Assembly: GCF_014851395.1 (NCBI RefSeq) | Contig: NW_024043372.1 | Span: forward strand, 13,568,059-13,632,058 | From: Micropterus salmoides | Lineage: Eukaryota; Chordata; Actinopteri; Centrarchiformes; Centrarchidae | Reading direction: 5' to 3' | DNA length: 64,000 nt | Shown here: piece after piece, positions 51,801 through 58,986 of the stretch | How the letters are laid out: every line of letters starts with the position of its first letter | Position numbering within the stretch: position 1 is the first letter of the stretch | Notes under the pieces: generated by a model | Database searches by the model: none | What the model saw: only the letters and a program-made list of their open reading frames with translations | What the model was told of the DNA's origin: nothing | Position numbers and translations under genes: made by a program

Positions 51801-52469
51801 ATAAGACATTTCCCCCCATCAACCTACCCCACCCCATATCTCCATAGCTAAAAGAATATTGAATGTAATAAGCAGCAATACAGTACCAAAGAGTAGATGT
51901 ATCAGTATACTCACTATAAAGAGTAAGTAATAAATAAATAAGACAAATATTGACAATGGGCTTTATCAGTTGCTATTTTGCTGGCCATGATGTGTGATCA
52001 GTTGTTGAACAATGTCTGTTGTTGATGTAGTCCATAAAAGTCCTAGATATGACTAGTTCATAACCTGCCATGTTAGATATTAGTTCAGTCCAGTGCTCAA
52101 ATGATGAGCGTGTGACCACGTGTGACCACGTGTGACTACAAATGATGAGCGTGTTAACACTTTCCACTGTCTCACAACAATTCTGCATCCTTTACTGTCC
52201 TAACTATTCTCATTGTTTACTGAGACCATACATCTGCAGTTAATTACATAGGGCATAAATAGGGCGGGGGCTCACTATTGTAATGACCATATTTTCTTTC
52301 TGCCCTCTGTGTGTTACACAGATATACACTGGCAGCCCAGGACCTCCTGATGAGGTCACGAGGAGTGCTGAAAGAGCGCGGCTGGCGGCTACCCAATGAC
52401 AAACTTGGCTCAGGCGATGACATCACTGTGTTTGTCATCCCACTGGCAGGGCAGGAGTTAGAGACATGA
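34876..52469 (+). CDS. ppm1j: PPM-family (PP2C) Ser/Thr protein phosphatase, probable PPM1J; ten-exon gene, 497 aa
   Basis: A Mg/Mn-dependent Ser/Thr phosphatase of the PPM1H/J/M group. Coding exons: 34876-35135, 41078-41192, 43259-43588, 46893-47005, 47267-47351, 47837-47955, 48386-48449, 48852-48959, 50481-50632, 52322-52469. Total 1494 nt; every intron is GT-AG and every junction keeps frame. Visible motifs: LPWRTGYAE (79-87), NEDQ (97-100), FDGHAG (138-143), ANAGDSR (267-273), GVTRGLGDHD (370-379), TDGLWD (419-424), GSGDDI (478-483). The metal-binding aspartates expected of PP2C enzymes are kept, so the enzyme should be active. The start at 34876 fits the family N-terminus (M-[IL]-x-x-V-[KR]) and has A at -3. 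From family knowledge, GTDGLWDVTTD, FLRPELLGNEF and WRLPNDKLGSGDDI favour PPM1J, while the N-terminal RFPYGRP segment also resembles PPM1H. The symbol is therefore probable and membership of the group is certain. Confidence 0.9.
35136..41077 (+). other. Intron 1 of ppm1j
   Basis: A 5.9 kb intron, the longest in the gene, with no coding segment I can support. It holds a 19-bp tandem duplication at 37841-37878 and a perfect 38-bp palindrome at 39183-39220. Two moderate open frames on the - strand at 39122-39642 have no recognised domain. Confidence 0.7.
41078..41192 (+). CDS. ppm1j: ppm1j coding exon 2
   Basis: Completes codon 87 and encodes residues 88-125, including VINAGKS and NEDQAS, the first conserved PP2C block. 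The acceptor is a pyrimidine-rich tract ending CAG at 41077 and the donor is GTGAGT at 41193. The basic stretch KKPSSKHRN leads into the variable insert that precedes the FDGHAG block. Confidence 0.93.
41694..41745. repeat. (AT)n microsatellite, about 26 units
   Basis: Uninterrupted alternating A and T for about 52 bp. Likely to be length-polymorphic and able to extrude as a cruciform. Confidence 0.97.
42542..42605. repeat. (CA)n microsatellite with one interruption
   Basis: About 32 CA units with a single CATA interruption near 42563. Confidence 0.97.
43259..43588 (+). CDS. ppm1j: ppm1j coding exon 3
   Basis: Phase 0 at both ends (110 codons, residues 126-235). Carries FWGVFDGHAGSGAAIMAS, whose Asp139-Gly140 is the metal-coordinating pair of PP2C enzymes. 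It continues through LLHRLIRDRLGEI and the subfamily-variable insert, rich in Glu, Pro and Ser (about residues 170-215), to ESLVMGVIETAFSQM. Acceptor TTGTAG at 43253-43258, donor GTGAGC at 43589. Confidence 0.94.
43830..44350. repeat. Left half of an interspersed repeat interrupted by the LINE
   Basis: Carries repeated phrases of the kind ATATCTCAACAACATTTGGAT, ATCTCAACATTTACTGGACG and ATCTCAACAGCTATTGGATG, three internal near-copies. From memory these belong to an abundant percomorph repeat. Its continuation reappears at 46330-46560 on the far side of the LINE. Confidence 0.6.
44351..46330 (-). mobile_element. 5'-truncated L2-clade LINE in ppm1j intron 3, antisense to the gene
   Basis: About 2 kb of a non-LTR retrotransposon on the - strand. 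Reading from 46275 downward, broken frames encode a reverse-transcriptase domain, including PISKLPFIAKILERIV, LLDLSAAFDTIDH, GVPQG and YADDTQIY. The C-terminal region follows, with RLDYSLFTCLT, QTVQNSAARLLTR, LASLHWLPV and LWNSLPEEIR, which is typical of the L2/CR1-like group. The 3' end abuts an (AAT)n tract at 44352-44369. The 5' endonuclease domain is missing, as usual for truncated insertions. Confidence 0.85.
44563..46275 (-). pseudogene. Reverse transcriptase relic of the L2-like LINE
   Basis: The coding region is split over four frames (46036-46275, 45609-46055, 45132-45590, 44563-45108) by frameshifts and stops. The catalytic FxDD-type box is present as YADDTQIY. Directly after it an AT dinucleotide expansion (45339-45366) inserts the run ILYIYIYSL in place of normal sequence. 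The element cannot make an intact protein. N-terminal endonuclease not present. Confidence 0.85.
46330..46560. repeat. Right half of the repeat split by the LINE
   Basis: Contains TTAGCATGCTAACATG and related phrases, continuing the family seen at 43830-44350. The two halves together mark the older insertion into which the LINE jumped. Confidence 0.55.
46893..47005 (+). CDS. ppm1j: ppm1j coding exon 4
   Basis: Residues 236-272 plus two bases of codon 273. Encodes ISGGCCALAAIHLMGKLYVANAGDS, the beta-sandwich core block. Acceptor TTTCAG, donor GTGAGA. The preceding intron 3 is 3304 bp because of a LINE insertion. Confidence 0.94.
47267..47351 (+). CDS. ppm1j: ppm1j coding exon 5
   Basis: One base of codon 273, then residues 274-301: AIIIRNNEVIPM and EFTPESERQRLQYL. 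This matches the RAIIxRNGEIIPM...TPExERQRLQ block of PPM1H/J. Acceptor CTTCAG. The donor GTATTC is weak: a G at the last exon base but TTC at +4 to +6. Confidence 0.92.
47837..47955 (+). CDS. ppm1j: ppm1j coding exon 6
   Basis: Residues 302-340 plus two bases of Trp341. Encodes GFLRPELLGNEFTHIEFPRR and GKKMLYRDHTMTG, a segment characteristic of the PPM1H/J/M group and absent from PPM1A-type PP2Cs. GFLRPELLG is closer to PPM1J than to PPM1H. Donor GTAAAC. Confidence 0.93.
48070..48350. repeat. Degenerate copy of a hAT-like MITE family in intron 6
   Basis: Shares the interior phrases of the 53150-53501 and 58491-58986 elements (ATTATTTTCTTGATGAA, AATATCAGAAAATAGT, TTCTCCAAAGC). The terminal inverted repeats are not preserved. 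Confidence 0.55.
48386..48449 (+). CDS. ppm1j: ppm1j coding exon 7
   Basis: One base of codon 341 then residues 342-362 (AYKTIVEDDLKFPLIYGEGKK). Acceptor TTGTAG, donor GTAAGA. This short 64-nt exon carries the conserved DLKFPLIYGEGKK run found in PPM1H and PPM1J. Confidence 0.93.
48777..48820. repeat. (TG)n microsatellite next to exon 8 acceptor
   Basis: About 22 TG units with a CG interruption, ending 31 nt before the first base of exon 8. It takes the place of much of the usual pyrimidine tract. Confidence 0.95.
48852..48959 (+). CDS. ppm1j: ppm1j coding exon 8, containing the GLGDHD catalytic block
   Basis: Exactly 36 codons (residues 363-398), phase 0 at both ends, so skipping would stay in frame but remove ARVMATIGVTRGLGDHD and the KPFLSCVPE strand. 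The 3' splice site (TTTACACAG) has a poor pyrimidine tract and lies 31 nt after a TG repeat at 48777-48820. Donor GTGAGT is strong. Confidence 0.94.
48960..50480 (+). other. Intron 8 of ppm1j
   Basis: 1.5 kb with one recognisable repeat (49520-49979). The remainder is AT-rich and unassigned. Confidence 0.7.
49520..49979. mobile_element. MITE-like repeat with CCAGTGGTG termini
   Basis: Begins CCAGTGGTGTAAAATAACTAAG and ends CTTCTTCCACCACTGG, so the terminal 9 bp are inverted repeats. The interior is rich in phrases such as GTACTTTTACT. Related copies without both ends lie at 27129-27725 and 28745-29145. I recall this as a very common percomorph repeat; the superfamily is not decided. Confidence 0.65.
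50481..50632 (+). CDS. ppm1j: ppm1j coding exon 9
   Basis: Residues 399-448 plus two bases of Arg449. Contains DDVLVMGTDGLWDVTTDREVADAV, with the metal-binding Asp420 of the PP2C DGLWD motif. GTDGLWDVTTD matches PPM1J, where PPM1H has ATDGLWDVLSN. Acceptor TCACAG, donor GTATGC. Confidence 0.95.
50633..52321 (+). other. Intron 9 of ppm1j
   Basis: 1.7 kb. Holds a TTAA-flanked MITE (50993-51325), a short GATAA-type tail repeat near 51411 and a tandem E-box motif at 52111-52136. Confidence 0.7.
50993..51325. mobile_element. MITE with TTAA flanks in intron 9
   Basis: Terminal inverted repeats AGGTCCAGTGTGTAA and TTACACACTGAACTT (two mismatches) are flanked on both sides by TTAA. That is the signature of piggyBac-type insertion, although a TA duplication cannot be excluded. 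A trinucleotide run (GAA/GTA) lies at about 51170-51200. Confidence 0.7.
52322..52469 (+). CDS. ppm1j: ppm1j coding exon 10, terminal
   Basis: Codes residues 449-497 and the TGA stop at 52467-52469. Encodes RYTLAAQDLLMRSRG, GWRLPNDKLGSGDDI (last metal-binding Asp pair, 481-482) and the C-terminus VFVIPLAGQELET. Acceptor ACACAG after a pyrimidine-rich tract. Confidence 0.95.
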
Positions 52470-52995
52470 CAAGGTGCTGCAGCGACCCCTATGACAGGGC
52501 TGACTCTTTAGGGTCCTCCCCACGGTCCAAGCTCCCTAAGCCCTGGGGAGGTGGGGAAACACCTTTGTCATAGAGAAGACTTGGGTCTGAGCATCACCTT
52601 CATCAACCCAGTAGACTGGACCCAGTCCCAGCCACTTCACTTCAACCCAGTCATGTAACAAAAGATTTTCAGTGACATTATAAGAGAAGTCACAATCTTT
52701 CTCCCAGCTGTTTGTGACGGTTGACAGTGAAAATTAAACCCTTGTAGTATTTTTGTTTCCTGTTTATCTTCAAGGCTGAACCGCGACTCAATACTTTGAA
52801 TGGATTGTTAATTTTCATGTTATGCCGTGAATGTGACTCCCTTTCGTTAAACATAAACAAACAAAAAAAACAAGCTTTGTGCTGTTTCACAATCATACGT
52901 TGTAAAGGAGGTTGCAGTAAAGAATTTGAGGAAACCAAAGAGATGCCGTTGTGGCATAAGGATGGAAACCTCTAAAATAAATACATAAATGATAA
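52470..52995 (+). other. ppm1j 3' UTR, short form, with poly(A) signal
   Basis: Follows the TGA stop and ends in an AT-rich tract with an AATAAA hexamer at 52976-52981. No long open frame. Further hexamers at 54065-54070 and 54145-54150 would allow a longer 3' UTR of about 1.7 kb that includes the hAT-like MITE at 53150-53501. Confidence 0.6.
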
Positions 52996-53149
52996 ACAAA
53001 AAAAATCTCTAGATTCATGTCTGTACATTAAAGAAGCATGTAGGATGTAAAAACAGAGGAACGGACCTTTTTCAGCACTTAAACAGAATCGGTTGGGTTT
53101 GTATCGCTGTACTTCCTTTATTAATAATGAATGAATGACGACACCTTAG

Positions 53150-53501
53150 TAGGGCTGCAACTAATGATTCTATTCATTATCAATTAATCTCTCGATTATT
53201 TTCTCAATTAATCCATTAGTTGTGAGGTCCAGAAAATGACGATCAGTGTTTCCCAAAGCCCAAGGGGATGCCCTCAAATGTCTCCTTTTGTTGACAACCC
53301 AAATATATTCAGTTTACTGTCATAGAGAAGTAAAGAAACCAGAAAATGTGTACATTTGAAAAGCTGAAATCAGAAAATGTTTTCTTTTTCGTTTTTTTCT
53401 TTAAAAAAGGTCTCAAAGCTATTAATTGATTATCATAATAGTTGGCAATTAATTTAATAGTTGACAACGAATTGATTAATCGGCTATTGGTTGCAGCTCT
53501 A
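53150..53501. mobile_element. hAT-like MITE, 352 bp, with 8-bp target duplication
   Basis: Begins TAGGGCTGCAACTA and ends TGGTTGCAGCTCTA, inverted repeats with two mismatches. Both sides carry the 8-bp duplication CACCTTAG (53142-53149 and 53502-53509). Eight-base duplications fit the hAT superfamily. Too short to encode a transposase. Confidence 0.85.
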
Positions 53502-54064
53502 CACCTTAGGCATTGTTGCACACGCTCTGTGGTAGCCTGTTGACTTGTGACATATTTCTATTGAATGTGATATTTTTTTGCCATTACAGTGAAGAGAACA
53601 GAAGTTTATACTTGTGTTCTTTAAAACACATTTTAAAAACAACATGAAGGAACAGGATCATTTGTTTAATTTAACTACATGTTTTCATTGTTTAACCTTA
53701 GTAGGAGAAAGTTATTTGTTCTCGGTATAGTAAGATGTGATAAACTTCACACATATGCCTTATTGAGAGGTGAAAGGGACTCGAGAGTTTTTTTTGTCCG
53801 ATGCACTAAATTTGATCCTTGTAGAAGAAGTGGCAAAGAACATTGTGTGCCCTTAAATGTACTGTATACCTCTTTGGTACCATTTTTGGTATGTCATGTT
53901 TATTTAGATTATCCATATATTTTTGAATACAACTGTGGTTGTAAGCAGTATCAGAAGTTTTATTTTTATGTTTCTATCCATTGCAGTTTGTTTAGAGAGA
54001 TGGTGTGTCCTAGAATATGAGCTACCAAAATGTGAGGTAGAGGGATAATGTGTACGAGTTTAGA

Positions 54065-54150
54065 AATAAATCTGATTTTTCCCATTTGCTTGGAACTTGT
54101 TTGTTTACACTCTTGTGACGCTGACCATATTTTTCTCAAAAGGAAATAAA
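54065..54150 (+). terminator. Two candidate distal poly(A) signals
   Basis: AATAAA hexamers at 54065-54070 and 54145-54150, each in AT-rich sequence on the + strand about 1.6 kb after the ppm1j stop. They would define an extended 3' UTR if used. Position and strand fit, but no transcript evidence is available. Confidence 0.35.
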
Positions 54151-54549
54151 TCTTTGGTGTGGCCAACTTATGAGTCAGAAGAGTTCAAAGAGCCTGTCAC
54201 TGATAATTCCACTGTTTGACTAAGAGGAAAGTCCAGCTTCTAAATCTTCTGACGCCATCATGATCGTTAGGAGTTGCTATTGAAGCACAGAGTTATCTAA
54301 AGACATACTTTCCCAAGAGTGGAATTCCTCTGTATGTTTATATTGTATCTTAGGAGGCAAAGTATGTATAAACGTTTCTAAAACATGTATAAATGTTTTA
54401 AAGTGACGTTTTTAAAGGATCAAAGCACATGAGACAATGTTAAGTATGTTTTTTGAGATTTTACAAGGAAAATGGAATTTACAGACATTTATGGTCATTG
54501 TGTAAACTAACTATAGGGTGTGAACATCTGAGATACTTTACTTACTGGT

Positions 54550-54725
54550 AATACCATCGATCCATCCATTATCTATACTCATTTATCCGTGCAGGGTCGT
54601 GGTGGACAGGGGCCAATCCCAGCTGACATTGGGCAAGAGGCGGGGTACACCTTGGACATGTCGCGAGCCCATCACAGGACAAATAGAAACAAACAACCAC
54701 TCACACCCACATTCACACTCCTGGT
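54550..54725. repeat. Interspersed repeat with GCGGGGTACACC core
   Basis: Contains CCATCCATTATCTATACTC, CAATCCCAGCTGACATTGGG and GAGGCGGGGTACACCTTGGA, phrases I recall from a ubiquitous teleost repeat. A partial copy on the other strand is at 33455-33530. Confidence 0.6.
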
Positions 54726-55800
54726 AACGCCATTATATAAATATACCATACCATATACTTCCATTCCAAACTTTACTTGACTAAATAAGTAATAAAATAT
54801 TACTAGCAAATTATAAGCATTATTTTTTTGGTAATTAGCAGTTAATTTTAACTGGTTCATATTGTTGTTATATTTGTATATATATGTTATATTTTTAAAG
54901 GCAACTATTGTCCACCCACAAAGGTGTTTTCACTTTTGCTTGATTAGACCTTTTCTCAGGAATGCAATAGTGTGTACAGACAGACCTCACTCTCCTGTTA
55001 GTTTTCTTTCCATTAGGTGGTTCAGCATGGGCCTGCCTGTGGAGCTTTGTTTGCATTTAGTGTTATTCACCTAAACACATTGTGTGTATCCTTGAGTTCT
55101 AACAAATGAGCTGACTACATTTCCTTGCTAAAACATTTGCAAAGCTGATTTTTTTAATATCTTAAATCCAGCATTCTTCACATCCACATTTACTTGCTAG
55201 TAGTCTTCTTCTTCCCTGCCTTTGTTTGCTGCTGAAAAGTGAAATAGTGTGAAGTCATGAACAGAATTATGTATTGCATCACCCCACTACTACAATTCAA
55301 TTAACTCCACAGGGAACCATTAATTGTTCTTTCTTTTAAACAATTTATTATGTTTTCTTTATGGTTTCATCAACAGTTAGAATTTGATACAGCAGGGAAT
55401 GGGAAGAATACAATATATTATTGATGCAAGATCAATATTGATACACAGGCATAACAGTGTAAGATAACAGTTATCTTAGGTAAAACAAATCAAATAAAAT
55501 TATAGTCTAAACATTTTTGTTCCATGGCACACAGGTCTATGAAAAGAGAAAAGGGAAGAAAGAAAAGGAGCGAGAACCTTTATCATTTCACTTAATACTT
55601 GCATTACATACATACATTAATCCCTGAATAGCTCCAATCAAACCACAGCAAACATCTAATCAGCATAATACAAAAGCTTTAAATGTGTACTTAACTACAG
55701 GACTTGAGACAATTTACTATACTTAACACACTTGACAGCCTGCAGGAAGTGACTGTCTGTCTGTCTGTTCAGATATGTAGATAATGGGGGGGGGGGGTGT

Positions 55801-55925
55801 TCACAGGGCTACAGTGGTGAGATCCACACCCATCCCTCCTGTTGCACGAGTCTTACTACGGATGATGTCATCTTTGACCGGGGAGGGGAGGAGGGACCTG
55901 GGCGACTCCAGCGGCTGCAGCAGCT
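55801..55925 (-). CDS. Candidate terminal coding exon of an unidentified convergent gene
   Basis: On the - strand, a splice acceptor (TAACTAACTTGACAG) precedes AG plus 40 codons and a TGA. The predicted end is rich in Pro/Ser then charged (LESPRSLLPSPVKDD, IIRSKTRATGG) and finishes GVDLTTVAL. The segment is markedly GC-rich against AT-rich flanks. An AATAAA hexamer on the - strand at 55344-55349 would give a 3' UTR of about 450 nt. I do not recognise the protein. It would lie tail-to-tail with ppm1j. No other exon of it could be supported in the window. Confidence 0.45.
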
Positions 55926-57222
55926 CTGTCAAGTTAGTTACAAGTAACCATAAAAGCACGGAAGCACAACCAATAGCTTTCAAAATAAGGGGGAAACATT
56001 GTGCAAGTATAGTATATGAGTGCACAAATCAAAATAATTATAATTATTTCAATATCTAAAATGAAATAATATTGATAATATCATAGCAGGTGTTTTTTTT
56101 TCCTTTGACAGCTTATTTAAAACACCTTCTGTGACATCAAATAATGCGCCAGTGCTTTTGACACATGGCCCTTCAACAACACAAGGCCACAAGATTATGT
56201 AGCCTAATGGATGACCCAGTTGATATTGTAATTAAGTGTTTTATTTTGATTATTTGCAAATAATCAAAATACAAAAAACATCTCGCACACACCTTTGGGA
56301 CCTGTTTGTTAATCCAGCCTTAATGATATTGCGCCTAATTCCCTTTAGTAAGTGAATAAAAAGAAAAAAGACAATAAATTGTTTATTGACTTAACATTTT
56401 TGATTTTGTCTCAAATTTCTGTGTCAATCATTTTTAAAATAATCAGATTTCTAGACACATTCGTATGTCATTTTAAAATGATAAAAATAATAGTGTGCCC
56501 AGGTGAGTGAGTTTCACGGTCCTACGTGTGTCGGTGTAGTGTAATATGTCCTTAACGTATTACTGTTTTCCTCCCAAAACTCGGGTATGACTGTAGGAGG
56601 CTCTGAGCTAACTAACTACAGTTAGTACAGGCCACAGTTACAGTCACCATTTTCTATCCATAAAAAAACTAATTCTAAATCATATGAGGAGCCCCCTTGG
56701 GAGGAAGGCTATGGTGAGCTGTAGGCTACTTATTGTTTTTTATTTAACTTTCCCCTCTATTCACATAAATATGTTTAAATAAAATAATGAACTGAACAAA
56801 AAATAGCAAAGTGTGTGTCTGTGTGACTGTGTGCGTGTGTGTGTTTGGGGGAGAGGGGAAGTGCAAAACAAGAAAAAAAATTGGTAAAGCAAGACAAAAA
56901 TGTAAAGAGAAAGAGAATGAGGTATTGACAAGATGACTGCTCTGGCAAGATGAGACTCTGTGTTTTACACATAGACTGTGCGCAAACACAGTCAAAGTGG
57001 ATGTATAAACCTATGTATGTATATAAATAACTCTTTATTTAGTTTTAATGTGTTTTATTGATTCCATATGTTATAGTATATGAATAGACCTTCATCTGAT
57101 TATATGTTGTAGTTCTGACTACAAATGTCTTTTCATTATACAGCCTTGTGTTTTTATACAGTCTATGGTTGTAATGTGATAAACTACCTTGATTTTAACT
57201 ATTTTATTTTGAAAGCCTCAAA

Positions 57223-57421
57223 CGGAAGTGCTTGTCTGTTAGCTTGTCGCTGGTGGCGATGGGAGGATCTTGCTCGCCTGCCCCGTTTCTCAGCACCCTC
57301 TCTGTGAAATTAGCGAATACTGCAGCAAGAAGTGTGTGTGTGCGTTTGTGTGTGTCACGATCAAGAGGAAGAGCAAGCGGGGATTAATATTTATAAAAAC
57401 CTCTCATCTGGCTGGTGACAG
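57223..57421 (+). promoter_or_regulatory. Possible promoter and first non-coding exon
   Basis: An ETS-type motif CGGAAGTG at 57223-57230 is followed by a locally GC-richer stretch and a good splice donor (GACAG/GTAAAT, 57422). Nearby TATA-like strings are not well placed. The layout would suit a housekeeping-type first exon whose coding exons lie beyond the window. No coding continuation is seen before 64000. Confidence 0.3.
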
Positions 57422-57440
57422 GTAAATATGAAACGGAGGC

Positions 57441-57467
57441 TGTAACGTTAGTTTGACTAACGTTACA
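57441..57467. repeat. Perfect 11-bp-arm inverted repeat containing TAACGTTAG
   Basis: Arms 57441-57451 and 57457-57467 with a 5-nt loop, 20 bp downstream of the putative donor at 57422. Confidence 0.8.
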
Positions 57468-58490
57468 TATTGTCATTTGACACAAGTCGACAGTCTAATT
57501 ATAGCTCACTTACTTGGGTGCGAGATCAAGGTGGTGGCTTGTCCTCATACTAACATTCACCTTTTTCCTGCTTAGGTGGTAGTTAAATCCCAGACAGTGC
57601 GGAGATTATATTGAAGTGTACCCAGTGTGGCTGTAGTTGTCAGGGCGTCTTTCTGTACAACTGTTGATAGCTTCGTTGTTGTTAGTTTCAAAGTCAAAGC
57701 AAGCAGATCAGATCCTGCTGGCATGTACAATCTGTCCAACTGCTGCGACCTCAATAAGCAACTCCGCATGGCAAATCTCCTAATGAGCCATTTCTATTCC
57801 TGGGAACACTTAATGTCCTCTTTATTAAGACTCCCTTTTCTTAGAGGGCGTTGTTTCAGCTGCCAAACACGATTTCCCGAACACAACAAAACATGTGGAG
57901 GGTGAAATTTGAGAGCCTGGGTGAGCACGCACAAGTTTGCTTTAATTGTGTCAAAAGAAAGATCTGAATGAACGTGGCTCAACTCATCCAGGGTTTTTTA
58001 ATGAGAAGGTCTCATTCATGACAACTTCTGAGATTCACATGAAATGATTAAATATTTTAATTGTCCTCCTGAATGTGTTCACATGTGTTGGGAAAATCAA
58101 CAAACATGTGGCATTCATGCAAAAATATATTCTTGATACAGATGCAGAAAGATGTTGACAGCAAAAGTACAAGTGCTGAAAACAACTATAGTTAATTAAT
58201 CGACTAGTCAAAAGACAGAAAATTAAGAAGATCATTTTGAACTACGTTTGATAATAGAGATTTTAAAGATGTCAAACTCCAAGATTTGTGAAACTGTGAT
58301 TGTAATTTTGGGGACAATCTATCACAATAACTGACTTGACTGAATAATAAATAACAAACATAGGTGCAGCCCTGAAATTTGGGTAATTTGTATTTTTATA
58401 TTCTCAAATGTATGTGTTTAAAATACATTTCATCACTGTGTTCAACTACACACTATTAATTGTCTTCTAAATGTGTGGCTGTTTATATAT

Positions 58491-58986
58491 TAGGGCTGCA
58501 TCTTACAGTTATCACTATCGATTGATCTGTTGAATGTTTTTTGATTAATTGGTTGGACTAGAACATGTCTTCAAAAGGTTTGGTTTGTCCAAGTTGTTTG
58601 TGTGATCAACAAACCCATTAATTGACTGATAGTTTTATCACTTGTATAGACTAGTTTAGAGCTGAACCAATTAGTGGATCAACAGAATCAATTTTTATGA
58701 ATTATTAACTGTTGTTTTGGGGGTGTAAATATGCTACAAATCTACTGGCTTCAGCTTCTCAAATGTGAAAAATTGCCGTTGATTTTTGTCGCCTATGATA
58801 GTAAACTGAATATTTTTGGCTTTTGGACCCCTGGTCAGACAAAACAAGCAGTTTTAACACTGGTGACAGTGGTGATGGTCATTTTAAACTATTTTCTGAC
58901 AATATAAATCAAATGATTAATAGATTTATAAAGAAAATAATCTGCAGGTAAATCGATAGTGAAAAGAATCATTAGTTGCAGCCTTA
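58491..58986. mobile_element. hAT-like MITE, same family as 53150-53501
   Basis: Begins TAGGGCTGCATCTTAC and ends TTAGTTGCAGCCTTA. The interior shares CTATCGATT and TTCTGACAAT phrases with the family. No clear 8-bp duplication is left. Confidence 0.65.

Noticed and set aside
52099..52154. Possible target-site duplication of a small transposon
   Set aside because: The 16-bp direct repeats enclose only 25 bp of tandem E-box units with no inverted ends, so local tandem duplication is the better explanation.
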